A stretch of DNA of 64,000 nucleotides, taken from Episyrphus balteatus (lineage: Eukaryota > Arthropoda > Insecta > Diptera > Syrphidae). The position numbers were made by a program, and so were the translations under genes. Numbering within the stretch: position 1 is the first letter of the stretch; every line of letters starts with the position of its first letter. The notes under the pieces are model-generated. The model was not told the DNA's origin and ran no database searches. It saw only the letters and a list, made by a program, of their open reading frames with translations. The stretch is from the NCBI RefSeq assembly GCF_945859705.1, contig NC_079135.1, forward strand, positions 15,502,501 to 15,566,500, given 5' to 3'. Below, piece after piece: positions 34,401-45,929 of this stretch.

Positions 34401-34850
34401 AGCTATATCTCTAATAGTTTATTTTTATTTTAAATTGAAATTTTTTGCCGCACTGCGAAAGTGCGAGAATGTAATGTTAGAAAATGGCGTCACTTTTTTG
34501 TGGTGGCTGCCATGGTTCATCGATTTATAAGACGTTATCACTTCAAAAAAGAATGTTTGGATTTTTAAAAAACATCTAAAATATTTTCTTTGAAAAATCA
34601 ATTTTTTGAAAACTTGTCGATGAATTATTAGTTCATTCCGTGAAAAATGATAACTTTTTAAAATTAGGAAAAAAAAGTAATAGATGGGATTATTGCAATG
34701 AAAAACTTTTTAAGAGGCAGATAACTCTTTGTCAAAAGTTAACAAGTATTTGCGAACATAACTCCCAAATTGATATTCCCAAAGCCAAACTTTTCATCAA
34801 GTTTTAAATAAAAAAAAAACGCTTTAATTTTGTTGATTTAATGGTGTTTA
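34401..34850. other. AT-rich non-coding stretch
   Basis: A short block at about 34512-34535 (TTCATCGATTTATAAGACGT) resembles sequence just upstream of the family C copy at 10.1 kb. CAATTTTTTGAAAACTTGTC at 34599-34618 resembles family A. These are fragments only; no gene. Confidence 0.4.
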
Positions 34851-35345
34851 CTTAACGCAACAAAATGTTGCATCTAATTTATATTAACTATCTATGTTTC
34901 TTAAACTGAGATTTGTGGATGCTTCATTACATAGAAGGGACGATCTTAAATTATTTCTATAAATGTACAAATCGATCTAAAAAGTGTCACGGCTTTAAAA
35001 ATCTATTTCAAACACAAAAAAAACATGCACAAGTTTCATCTACGTTACAATGGAAAGCCCCATTTCAAAATTTCATTTTTAGGTGTCAACTTAATTTTCT
35101 TCTTAATAATCTTTTTAATCAAAAAACAAAACCGACTTTCATGGGTTTTATGGTTTTTCTAATAGTTCCTATTGCTATAAAATTGAAATGGGACTACATT
35201 GCAGCCACCAGCTTTCCAATACAAAAAGAATTATCAAAATTGGTTCACTCAGTCCAAAGTTATGAGGTAACAAACATAAAAAAAAAACCAAAAAAAATAC
35301 AGGCGAATTGAATAGCTCCTCCTTTTTGGAAGTCGGTAAAATAGG
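34851..35345 (+). mobile_element. transposable-element relic with insect-type 3' tail (CTCCTCCTTTTTGGAAGTCGG)
   Basis: Near 35199-35340 the order CATTGCAGCCACCAGCTTTC, AAAGAATTATCAAAATTGGT, TTCACTCAGTCCAAAGTTAT, GAGGTAACAAACATAAAA, GCGAATTGAATAGCTCCTCC and TTTTTGGAAGTCGGTAAAA matches from memory a tail repeated across many insect genomes, where it ends non-autonomous elements. This recall has not been checked against a database. The plus-strand frame at 34913-35311 (132 codons) reads straight through the repeat, has no recognisable domain, and is probably chance. The element's 5' end is not resolved. Confidence 0.55.
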
Positions 35346-36770
35346 TTATTAAGCATTTGAAATACAGATTTAATATTTTTTCCATCACTTTGCAGATTCT
35401 AAAAAAAAAAAGAAAACAAAAAATGGAAACTCGGGCGAATGAGTGTTTTTTTTTTTTTTTTTTTTTTTTTTTAGTTTATTTTTCTGCATAGTTTATTGTA
35501 ATCATGAAATCACATTAATGCTATAATTTGCAATGCTTTTAGCTAGGTTTGTAATATACTATATCCCTTTTGAACGTTTTACCTTAAAAAAAAAAGAGAA
35601 AATGGTTATTTTGTATGATTATAGTTAAAGTTGGGAAATTTTCTTCAATATATTTATCAAAGTCACCCCGATGGTGCTATCGAAAACTTCAAAAGTTTCA
35701 CAATTTAAAAATATTCCAATAGATAATTTAAATTAAGTAGTATTTGCTGGATATTTAAAGTTTTCTTAAAACAGAAATAGATGATTATCTTGATTTTTTT
35801 TTCTTTTTAATCAAAATCTTGAACAAAAATACTAGAAAAAATGAAAAAGAAAATCTACTTAAAATTTAAACTCCACCCTCTTGTGCACTTAACAAAATTT
35901 AAATAATTATTATATTTAAAATTTCAGACACACACGCTTAACAAAAACATAGTTTCACAGTCATTACTTGAAATTTGTTTTAAGTACTTTTTCTCTCAAT
36001 GCTGATTATAAACTCAAACCATACATGCTAGTTTTTTGTATGTGTGTTAGTTCATATTCCCTTAAGTCGACTATAACAACAAATATGTGTACATTCACAC
36101 TTGAGAGTCATCTCCAAGCAAAGGCACTTTCATCTCAAAGCAAAAACTACATTATTATTTTAAAGAACCCCGGAACTTATTTAAAATAAACATTAAGCTC
36201 TAAGAAAGATAACAAGATGATGACGACACGACACACACGACTCCTTGAAGTCCTCTAACAATATTCATTTGTGTTTTGTATTTCTGGTACTTTTCTCTGT
36301 CTGTCTTTCTTGTGTATGTAGAAAATGTGTTTTCTTGCATTTCTATGGTATCTTTAAAATGGTTTTCACTCTTCTACCACCTGGTTAGTTAGAACTTTTT
36401 AAGATATTTGTTTTTATGTGCAAAACTAAAACATAAATGCTACATATATTCACACCAAATATGGAAATAGTTATTTTAAGTTTCTTTCAAAGGAACAAAA
36501 CAAAACTTTATTCCCAAAAAGGACTTTTTTTTTAATACCCTAAAAAATAATGAAACAACTCTCAGGATATTTTTATGTTTGGTAACTTTTCAGAGTTGTT
36601 TATTTTTTTTATCTCTCAGCAGCGCTCTGGCAATTTGCTAAAAATCAATTTGCCCGTGGAAATTATCACTTAACTTAATGACACAATAATAAAACAAAGG
36701 AAAGAATAAGAATCCCTAAAAAAAGGATGTGGATTTTGTGTTAAGAAGAAAAATAAAAAAAAAAAAAAAA
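35346..36770. other. AT-rich non-coding stretch with a 27-T run
   Basis: The longest pure homopolymer I noted, 27 T, lies at 35446-35472. The rest is AT-rich with no element ends. A short frame at 35968-36189 has no recognisable features. Confidence 0.45.
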
Positions 36771-37260
36771 ATCACAAAGAAACATTATTTTTCTTTCCTC
36801 TTCCGGATCGATGATGATGACAATGGCGGTGTTGGTGATGGTGAAAAAAAAGGCGATGATGTTGGTGGTATAGATAAAGGACGAGGATGAGGACACTCAT
36901 TTTTATGGTAAATACTTTTGTTTGTCTATCTTTTTTACCCTTTTCTTCAATTTTGTTTTCTTGGGAAAATGTCCTCCATCCTCCTTCCCCATTTTTGCTA
37001 TTGCCGTCATTTCTTTTCTCTATGGCTATTGCCATAAAGTCCTCTTTTTAATGCCTTTACCGTGATCAACGCTGTTTACAATCCGTTTCCGTTCTTTATT
37101 TTTATCGTTTATCTTTATCTTAAGGGCTCGCATTTGTCTTTGCTTTTTTTTTTGTTCTGCTTCCAATTTCAACAGTCAAGTGTTGGCGTACATTTTCTGT
37201 GTGTTTGTGTGTGTGGGTATTTGGGGTTTTTTGAGGAGGTAAGTTAGAGAGGTCCTTTAT
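36771..37260. promoter_or_regulatory. GATGATG/TGGTGG-rich block of mixed composition
   Basis: GATGATGATGACAATGGCGG at 36810-36829 and further GATGATG and GGTGGT runs make a His-rich minus-strand frame (36772-37035) that is compositional. GTGTGTTTGTGTGTGTGGG follows at 37199-37217. Mixed composition could mark regulatory DNA, but the sequence is mostly microsatellite, so confidence is low. Confidence 0.2.
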
Positions 37261-38645
37261 CCTTTTTGTTTTTTTACCATGACCACCGCTAAACATTAGA
37301 ATAATGCGACAAAGGATTTTTTTTTCTGATTTTTATTATTATGTTGTACGCATTTCATTCATTCAACACACACACATAGAAAAGTGTATATTTCTTCAGG
37401 TGAAGAGATAGGAATGATCAATTTGACCAACAAAAAAAAAAAATGATGATGATGGGAAGAAGTATAAAAACAAATGGACTATTCATATCACAAACAAGAA
37501 AATACCTATAAAAACGTTAAGAATGAATAGGACAACCAAAAACCAACAACGAAAACAACAACAATATAAAAAAATTAATAAATATAAAAAAAAGGATAAG
37601 AGAACACACTCCAGTCTAAGTTTAGCCTATATATTCATCGCAATGTCATTTCATTCTATTTGGTTAAGATATTTATTTTTGTGTATTTTTTTTTTGGACC
37701 TACTACGACGCACATAACCAAAAAAGAAGAAACGTGATAAAGGATAAGGGGTTAGACTTTGACTCTCTCTCTCTGTTTGTGAATAGAATTTTGTCTATTT
37801 CAAAGAATTGGGGACATTGCTTTCGGGGGTATAAAAACACAAACAAAAAAAAAAAATATAAACCTAAGATAAAACGTGACGTTCTCTTTGGTTGGCATAA
37901 TTTTCGTTTTTTTTTTTTTATAAAAAAGGTAGATAGAGTACCCCTGCAGATATTGCCTAGCAGTGATAGAGGATTCTATAGAAAAAACCTAAATGGTTAT
38001 GACCAAAACACTTATATGTATAGTTTTCGTATCAGTTTTATTTTTATTTTAGAGCCAAAATCGATTGGGTTGTTAGTAGAAAAGATAACAACATAAAAAT
38101 CTAATACTTTTATAGATAAAAATTGGAATAATAGCGTGTGTGTCCTTTTGAAAGGATTATTATTTTTATTATTTTTTCTATAAAAAAAAATTCTAAAAGT
38201 AAAAAGAATCTTAAAAATCTGACAAATTAATACAAATTTAACAAGAAGGCTTTAATATTTTTAATTAAAACTTATGTTAGCTTATAAAGTAACATATTTT
38301 GTTAAAAAAAAAACTAGAATACAAGAAAAAATCACTCATACGCCCTAGTGTCTTATCAATACAATACAGTTTGTTTGCGTTTTGCTTTTTGTAAAGCTAT
38401 TAAGTTTAAAATCAAGTAAATAATACTGAAAGACAATTATTTTTTTAATTTTAAAGAAAAAAAAAAAACCCGTTTAGTTTTAAAAGCTAAGAATTTAAAA
38501 ACATTTTTTTCCAAACGAAAACAGTAAACTTTTATAGTTCCAGTTTTTTTCAAAAAGACTTTATTACCCAACGGGTTTCAGGAGAAAGGATATTTTTGAT
38601 TTTTTTTTGTTAAAGATAATGTTTCCATAAGAATAAGTCGGATTT
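37261..38645. other. AT-rich non-coding stretch
   Basis: Microsatellite-like ATGATGATGATG at 37442-37453, CTCTCTCTCTCT near 37763-37774 and A runs. The frames at 37523-37717 and 37734-38096 show no domain. No repeat family recognised. Confidence 0.4.
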
Positions 38646-38649
38646 GGGT

Positions 38650-39480
38650 CAAAATTATGGAAACAGAAATCCTAAAAACTCAGAATCTTGAAAATCTAAA
38701 ATCGCGAAAGCCTATAATAATGAAAACTCAAAATCCCGAATGGTTTGGAGCAGTGATGGGAACTATTGAATAAAAACTATCAAACTATCGATAGTTGTAA
38801 AATATTCATTCATTCGATAGTTTTAAATCATTCATTCATTTAGTTACTATTTTCATTCAAATAGTTTTTTCATTCGATAGTTTTTTATTCGATAGTTTTT
38901 TTTATTCGATAGTTTTTTCATTCAAATAGTTTTTTATATTCGATAGTTTTTTTATTCGACAGTTTTTTTTTATTCGATAGTTTTTTCATTCGAATAGTTT
39001 TTTTTATTCGATAGTTTTTTCATACGAATAGTTTTTTTATTCGACAGTTTTTTTTTCGATAGTTTTTTCTTTCGAATAGTTTTTTTTATTCAATTGTCTT
39101 TTCATTCGAATAGGTTTTTGAAACGATAGTTTTTTTATTCGAATATTTTTTTTGATTTGATAGTTTATTCGATCGTTTTTATTCGATAGTTTTTATGCGA
39201 TAGTTTGTTTTGATAGTATTACTCGATAGTATTTATTCGAATGAATAAATGAATGAATGAATGAACTATTCAATAGTTCAAATCATTCAGTTACTAACTA
39301 TCGATAGTTCAAATTATTCGATAGTTCCCATCACTAGCTTTGCAGAAACATCGAAGAAATTATGTTCTACACATTAAAGAGTTTTAACTTTTTCTGTTTT
39401 ATTTTCCAGATATTGGATTTTCTGGATTTTGGGTTTTCAGGAATGTGGGTTTTGTGAATTCTGGATTTTCAAGATCGAAA
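38650..39480. repeat. foldback of CCCAAAATC/GGATTTTCTGG minisatellite, split by a MITE
   Basis: The left part (about 38670-38743) repeats motifs such as AAAACTCAGAATCTTGAAAA and AAAACTCAAAATCCCGAA. The right part (about 39408-39475) carries the complementary form, ATTGGATTTTCTGGATTTTG and GAATTCTGGATTTTCAAGAT. The same paired arrangement, uninterrupted, lies at 50700-50860. The two arms here are separated by a hAT-type MITE (38751-39336) plus about 70 bp. The motif repeats roughly every 10-20 bp and is degenerate. Confidence 0.6.
38751..39336. mobile_element. hAT-type MITE with TATCGATA motifs, copy 3 (expanded centre)
   Basis: The left end is CAGTGATGGGAACTATTGAA and the right end reversed is TAGTGATGGGAACTATCGAA. 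TATCGATA sits about 35 bp inside each end (38786-38793, 39299-39306). The centre is a long run of TTATTCGATAGTTTTTT and CATTCGAATAGTTTTT units, longer than in copy 1 (258 bp) or copy 2, bringing this copy to 586 bp. Flanks are imperfect: GGTTTGGA and GCTTTGCA match 6 of 8 if one base is allowed beside the left end. No coding capacity. Confidence 0.85.
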
Positions 39481-39948
39481 AAATGCATTTTAAAAATTTC
39501 TTCACAATTCATTAAGTGAGATATCAAAAGAAAAGTCTCTTTCAGCTCTATTCATAACCGAAAACCAAAAGTTTCTTCGAGATTTGGTTGCTGAATAATT
39601 TGCATCCAAACATATTTTTTCTTACATTCTAAGGCAGATATCTTCGGATCGAAGTCTCGAAATAGGTTTTGGTTTACCGATATGAGTTCACAGTGAACAG
39701 GCCTATGAATTTAAATAAAAAAATGTATATGTTTTTTTTTTTTGTTTTTCGAGAAAAATTCAAGGTTAACCTCTTGCCGAAAAAAAATAATTTTAAAAAA
39801 TATCCTCCCAATTCATCGAGCGAGATATCAAAAGAAAGGTCTCTTTGAGCTCTATCAATAACTGGAAATTAAACGTTTCTTCGAGGTTTAGTTGCTGAGT
39901 TATTTGCATCCAAACATTTTTTTTTTTTACATAATGAGGCAGATATCT
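39465..39948 (+). repeat. tandem repeat, period about 304 bp, interrupted by the 40-kb foldback
   Basis: GAGATATCAAAAGAAA recurs at 39518 and 39822, with shared flanking blocks (TTTCTTCGAGRTTTRGTTGC, ATTTGCATCCAAACAT, AGGCAGATATCT). In unit 1 the sequence after GGCAGATATCT is CGGATCGAAGTCTCGAAATA. In unit 2 it is GTGGTCTC, then the foldback element, then GTGGTCTCGAAACAAG. Unit 1 is thus an approximate empty site for the insertion. Non-coding. Confidence 0.7.
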
Positions 39949-39956
39949 GTGGTCTC

Positions 39957-41297
39957 TAGGGTGGGTCAAAAAAATGGAAATTCGTTTTTTTGGTTTGGTA
40001 CTTCGAAAACTCGATTGCTAGACACCTCTAGAATATACTCACCAAATATGAGCTCTTTATCTTAATGGGAAGGTCCTCCGCTTTTCAATTTTCCATTTTT
40101 ACATCAAGCTTCTACCAAAAAAAAAATATTTTTTTTATGAATTGACTTTTAGCCAATTTTTTTACATATTCTTGTAGAAAATTGGACGCTCTACAAAAAA
40201 GTTTAAATACACTTTTTTGAATTATCTAACCGTTTAGTAGATATTTGAGGTCCAAAAATCGAGAAAATCTTAAAAAATTCGTTTTTTGTTCTTAATTTAG
40301 TAACAAATTAAAAAATTATAATTATCAAACGCGCATGACATATTCTTGTAGAAAACAGATTGCTCCACAAAAAAGGTCTTATTAGCTTTTTTTATTAATC
40401 TAACCGTTTGAAAGATATTCGAGGTCAAAGTTAAACAAAAATATAAAAACTTTTTTTACTTTTCAAAATTTTCTAATTCACTGAAAAGTCATTATTATTA
40501 AATTAGCAAGGTGGATTATTGTAGGGGCTTAAATGTTCTACAAAAAAGTTCCTTGCATCAAATTGGTTGCTTTAACCGTTTAGAAGATGTTCGCATCCGA
40601 ACCAATGCCCACTGATTTTAATAGTTTTCTTATGGTCCCTATGCATTGCGACTTTGATGCGAATATCTTCTAAACGGTTAAAGCAACCAATTTGATGCAA
40701 AGGACTTTTTTGTAGAGCATTTAAGCCCCTACAATAATCCACCTTGCTAATTTAATAATAATGACTTTTCAGTGAATTAGAAAATTTTGAAAAATAAAAA
40801 AAGTTTTTATATTTTTGTTTAACTTTGACCTCGAATATCTTTCAAACGGTTAGATTAATGAAAAAAGTTAATAAGACCTTTTTTGTGGAGCAATTTGTTT
40901 CCTACAAGAATATGTCATGCGCGTTTGATAATTATAATTTTTTAATTTGTTACAAAATTAAGAACAAAAAACGAATTTTTTAAGATTTTCTCGATTTTTG
41001 GACCTCAAATATCTACTAAAGGGTTAGATAATTCAAAAAAGTGTATTTAACCTTTTTTGTAGAGCGTTCAATTTTCTACAAGAATATGTAAAAAAATTGG
41101 CTAAAAGTCAATTCATAAAAAAAATATTTTTTTTTTGGTAGAAGCTTGATGTAAAAATGGAAAATTGAAAAGCGGAGGACCTTCCCATTTAGATAAAGAG
41201 CTCATATTTGGTGAGTATATTCTAGGGGTGTCTAGCAATCGAGTTTTTGAAGTACCAAATCAAAAAAAAAGAATTTCCATTTTTTTGACCCACCCTA
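39957..41297. mobile_element. giant foldback, hAT-type non-autonomous element, 1,341 bp
   Basis: The ends are TAGGGTGGGTCAAAAAAATG and its inverted partner, CATTTTTTTGACCCACCCTA. Exact 8-bp duplications GTGGTCTC flank it (39949-39956 and 41298-41305). An 8-bp duplication with a TAGGG start is the hAT pattern. Arms of about 641 bp (39957-40597 and 40656-41297) are near-perfect reverse complements around a 58-bp loop. Each arm is itself three diverged units of about 174 bp (landmarks near 40164, 40338, 40512) containing TTCTTGTAGAAAA and TAACCGTTTAGAAGATATTC-like blocks. No transposase is present. A transcript across it would fold into a very long double-stranded hairpin. Confidence 0.93.
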
Positions 41298-41359
41298 GTG
41301 GTCTCGAAACAAGTTTTGGAAATATGCATTTAAACAAAAAAAAAAAAAAAAAATACAAA

Positions 41360-41480
41360 ATATTTGGATTCCGAAAAAAAAAATACATTTTAAAAAATGT
41401 CTTCCAAATTCGTCTAGTGATATTTGGATTCCGAAAAAAAAAATACATTTTAAAAAATGTCTTCCAAATTCGTCTAGTGT
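41360..41480 (+). repeat. exact 60-bp direct repeat, two copies
   Basis: The lines from about 41361 and 41421 are identical for 60 bases (TATTTGGATTCCGAAAAAAA at the start and ATTCGTCTAGTG at the end). The block resembles the start of the 304-bp tandem units at 39470 and 39780, so it looks like a third, shortened and locally duplicated unit on the far side of the foldback. The frames across it are repeats of the same translation and not a gene. Confidence 0.85.
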
Positions 41481-41484
41481 TAGT

Positions 41485-43735
41485 AAGGAAAATGAATTTT
41501 TGTACCATAATGACATTTTAAGATCAAATTTTTTCTTCCTAGAAACCAATTATATAAATACCTTAATTTTTCATTCCTTTAAGTTGATAACACAAATAAA
41601 TTAAAATTTACTAAAAATAAGACAAACTCATCCCACACATGCCACTCCACTACCCGTACTCCATTGAGTCTTATAAAATAAAATTTATTTCTTCAATTTC
41701 TCTTCATTATTATTGTTTGGAATCCTCATACAAAAGGGATTTTTGAACAAAACTACTCGTATACTATTGTCAACCTCAACGCATACACTTTTGGACAACC
41801 GAAAAATACATTTTGTGACAGTTTTCGCAAAGTGCTTTTTATTGTTTGTCTCTTGAACATGTATTAAAAAATGTATCTGTGTGTGTTTTATATTGTGAAA
41901 AAGAAAATCTCTGTGAAAACTTAAATAACATCCTTGTGGAAATAATACTTTGTCTATTTTTCTTTAAAAAAAAATAAATAAATAAATGTACCTACAATAA
42001 AATATAATAATAAAGAAAATTGAAGAACAAAAAAAAAAAAAAATATATTTCTAGAAGATTGCACTTTGTGTAGAAAATGGACAAAGACAATAATTGCATT
42101 GAACATAGCGTTAAGAATGTTTTCGCACAAAAGGACACAAAGAGTAAAGAAATAATAATAACAACAAAATAATCCTTTTTCTTTCTTTTCATTTTGTACA
42201 ATGTTGCATCCATTCGCATGCGACTACATACCCCCATTTTATCAAACAAAAATACTCTTCTTACACTTTTTGAGAAGATTTTTGTTAAGTATCAGTGACA
42301 TTTTGCTTTTGAAGACTATACTCAAGAAGGTCCTTAAAACAAAACTCAACTCAACAATGACAACTTTGAAAAATTACTCTCCTCCTTGAGACTGTTGTAG
42401 GAATTGTGTTTATAAACAACGACTCTTGATTTATTTCGAAGCCAAATTGGGCTTCGTTGTATTACAAAAGGCTTCCCAATGAAATGTCCTTTTTGATTTC
42501 ACTAAACGAAAGTCAATCAATCAGAAAAACAGTGGGCGAATATTTCCCAAACCCTTCTTCGTTTTTCTTTGAACGCCACCTGACTTGTTTACTTCTGTCG
42601 AAAATATCTCGGGAACAATGAGAGCTCTCAGACGTGATCCTTTTTTTTAATTTCATCTTTCAATGGAAACTAATGTAGAGTAGATTGGAAGGTAGCTGCT
42701 GGTGTGCATTCGACACATATACACAAAAGCATGCAATTTTTCAATAGAACATGTGGTGAATCAAGTTTATTTCCTCCCCTCTAACTGATTCTCTCAATTT
42801 TTTTTATTGGTTTGCTTTTAGTGTGGCAAAAAACTTGTTACCGTTCCACAGCAACGATAAAACGATGAACACAAAGCCAAAAAAAAAAAAAAAAATCACT
42901 TCCAAATCGAATTGAAAAACGTATCCTTTTTCTGAGATATGTACCTAGAATGCGCGGTTTCTATTGATATATAGCTTAGAGATGTTTTTTTTTTTTTTTT
43001 GAAAAAGTAGAAATCTTGTGCATCAGGAGTCATTCAACCAACTAAACAACTACTCTCCTGCCTGCCAGATAGAGAAAGAGTAGTCGAATGATTCAAATAT
43101 GTATATGTATTTGTATATATACGAAAAAAAAAGTGCAACTATGCCACGCGCGTTCCCTGAAGCTGGCAGGTACACGCTTTGTCAATATAGAATCAATACA
43201 AGAGCAGATTTCAACTTTTTTTTTTCAATTTTAAAAATTTTGTATCCTGTCGTATATCGAAGAGAGTAGAAAAAAAAATCAATGAAAAGAATTTGAAATC
43301 AACATGTTCAGCATGCACCAGTATCAGATGAAGAAAATTGAAAAAAAAAAAAAAATCACAGGATCACGTTTATTATGTGGGGAACGGTCTTTTCTCTGTA
43401 GCAGCTTTGATATTTTGGTGCATTTTAGATTTTTTATATTTTTTTGAAAAATTTTTGAAATTTGTTTCATTGTTTTCCCTTCTTTTAAAACGGACAGATT
43501 TTGTGGATACAATATCCTGGATATATATTCGGGGGAGAGATTGTTAGACATTGATTGATCAAGAAAAGGACTATTTTGTATGAAACCACCTTTGAAAAAT
43601 GCAACATTGTTGGGGGGTTGCTTGATTGAATGTCAAATAGGATATGTGAGTGATGTATGTATTTTGAAAGAGTTTCACGTTGGTTTTTTTAAAAGTCAAC
43701 CAATCAAAGATTGATTTGAAATTTTTGTTTTATAT
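41485..43735. other. AT-rich non-coding region
   Basis: No gene, tandem array or transposon end found in 2.2 kb. A and T runs at 42030-42044, 42878-42894, 42986-43001 and 43340-43354. Two patches of mixed composition (42540-42630 and 43060-43180, including ATGCCACGCGCGTTCCCTGA near 43141) are unassigned. Confidence 0.45.
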
Positions 43736-43879
43736 TTTCAGGAGGATAAAATGGACCAAAGGCCTCGCTAAAAAAAATTACATTTTGACTAGTAAACTGA
43801 AATTTTGTTAAACAAAAAAAAAAAATATTTTTGATACAGATTTATAGACAAAAGATATCAAGATGATTTTTGTACGACA

Positions 43880-44100
43880 TTATGACACATTCTAGAATCA
43901 ACTAGGTATTTGAAAAAAAAAAAAAAAACAGCTTAAATTTTGAGATCCGCAACTTCAAACTCAAATATCTCGAAAATCCCACCAACGATTTTGAAAATAT
44001 TTTTACCCACAAAATGTGCCAGATATCACCTTTCATATGATACCAATTTCATTATTTAACGCACTGGGCTTAAAACGGGTTCATCTCCTTTTTCAATTAT
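43880..44100 (+). repeat. dispersed repeat family B, short fragment
   Basis: TCAAATATCTCGAAAATCCC, ATATCACCTTTCATATGATA and ACCAATTTCATT correspond in order to the second unit near 33470 (TTTCACCTTTCATATGACGT). It is a truncated copy without ends or coding capacity. Confidence 0.45.
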
Positions 44101-45925
44101 GTTTTTGTTTGTATAGATATCGATAAAAGCTTATAAAATTGGTCAACCATTTTGATCCTTTTTTTTCTTTAAAAACGAATTAAGGTCTTCTTAATTTCCA
44201 TTTTATTTATTTTTATTTTTATAATGATTAAAAGAAAACCAATTTCAAGAAACAAACAACAAGTCAATATAACGCAAAAAATTCAGAATTATGAAATAAA
44301 ATAGGATTTCTCTGTGTCTTAATTAAACATTCAACAGCTAAGATATAAAATGTATATATATTTTCTATTTAATTCCCAAGGAAACAAATTTGAATTTGAT
44401 TAGTTTAAGCTCAATTCATCTGCAAACATTTGTAAATGGCAATAAAATAAAAAATACAAAAAAAAAAAAAACCAAACAAAATTAATCTATTCCATACCTT
44501 TATTTGAATTAAAAAGGACCTATTTTGCGTTTGAATAAAATCAAAAATATGTTAAAAAAAAATATAATCACCAACCTTCAACCCCATGCCCCAAACCTAA
44601 AAAACATTGCTGTGCATAAATTCAAAAAAGCCAGATAACCGTTAAGAAAAGAGAACTTGATGTGAATTAATTACATTTCAAAACTCCAATTTAAACAAAA
44701 TTGTATAAAAACAACAGCAACAGAAGAAAAACAAACAACCAACAAAGAGAAAAACCAAAAAAAGGACGAAGAAGGAAGATGAAGGAAACTTGAATTGAAT
44801 TTCCATCTTTTTGTCTATACAGAAATTTATATTTATTTCTCTAAGGACTTCCGCATCTCGTAGTAATAAGAAAAACAAAATATTCTGCACAATCATTTGT
44901 GAGTTTGTATTGAATTTCATTTCATCAAACAGGAAGCACCTAAAAGATGGAGAGAGAGAAGAGAAAGATAGGAAAAAGTATAAAAAAAAAACAGTAAAGA
45001 CAAACACCATCCAACATTTTACAACCATCTTTGATATCTCTTACTGTTTTGCTTTGTTATGTTTTTTTTTTTTTTTTCTTTCAGAACAAAAGACTGTAGG
45101 CCAAAGCATTAATATCTTACTACCCCGAGCGCGAGAAAATGAATTCAATTAAAGTCATTCAAATTGTTGTTTGGTTTTATTAAGCTAATTGGATACCCAC
45201 AAAAATGACCAAAATATATAGGTTTTCTACCTACACAAAGGCCAAAAAGACTTTTTAAATACATAATTTTTTAAAACGCAAGTTCCTTATAGCTTTTCGT
45301 GCGATCTCCCTCTGTGTACTGCGCTAAATGCCAATTCAACTGGATTCGGTTAACAATTTTTATCTTATCTTATTTTCTGTATTTGGCCTCTTTAATATTG
45401 GTGGGAATTAGAAAAGATGTTTTTTTGGGGGATATGAAGTAATACGGAAGAAGGAAGGAAGAAATCTAAAATTAGTCGCCTCGGGAAAAGCCAATCAATT
45501 GAGGATTTTTACCTTTTTTATTTTTTTCTTCTTCATCGTTCTTTATTTTTGTTGTGCGTTCCACCGATTTTTCCGGTAGGGATTTCCTTCCTCACATTTC
45601 GAATCAAGCTTAACCATCGTCTGAGGTAAAGCAAAAAAAAAAAATAAATAACTAAGGAAAAAATATGGAGTAATTTAGTTTGGTGTACCTACCGATGCTA
45701 TACCTACATAAGCTAATATCAAAATGGGGGACAGAAAAAAAATAGAGGGGGTAGGTAAATTTTATTGAATTTCTTATTCGTTTAACGTAAACTTATACAG
45801 GGCCAAAATTTATTAGTATTAGAATGCTTAAATTAGTATCTAGAAATTACTAAAAATAAAACAGAAATTTTTAAAGGAGTTTCGATTTTAAGGGTTAAGG
45901 TTATATATATTTTTTTTACTATTGA
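44101..45925. other. AT-rich non-coding region
   Basis: 1.8 kb with A-rich tracts, no supported gene and no recognised element. The opposed frames near 44678-45152 overlap on both strands and are Phe- or Lys-rich. A patch of mixed composition near 45296-45330 (CGTGCGATCTCCCTCTGTGT) is unassigned. Confidence 0.4.
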
Positions 45926-45929
45926 TTTT

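Noticed and set aside
34913..35311. 132-codon plus-strand open frame
   Set aside because: It reads through a transposable-element relic and into its repeated tail; no recognisable domain, so treated as chance.
35446..35472. 27-T run as a retroposon tail
   Set aside because: Long homopolymers are everywhere in this window, and no retroposon body or target duplication adjoins this one.
41360..41549. Repeated peptide with two identical stretches in opposed frames
   Set aside because: It is the translation of an exact 60-bp DNA duplication next to a transposon insertion, not a protein repeat under selection.
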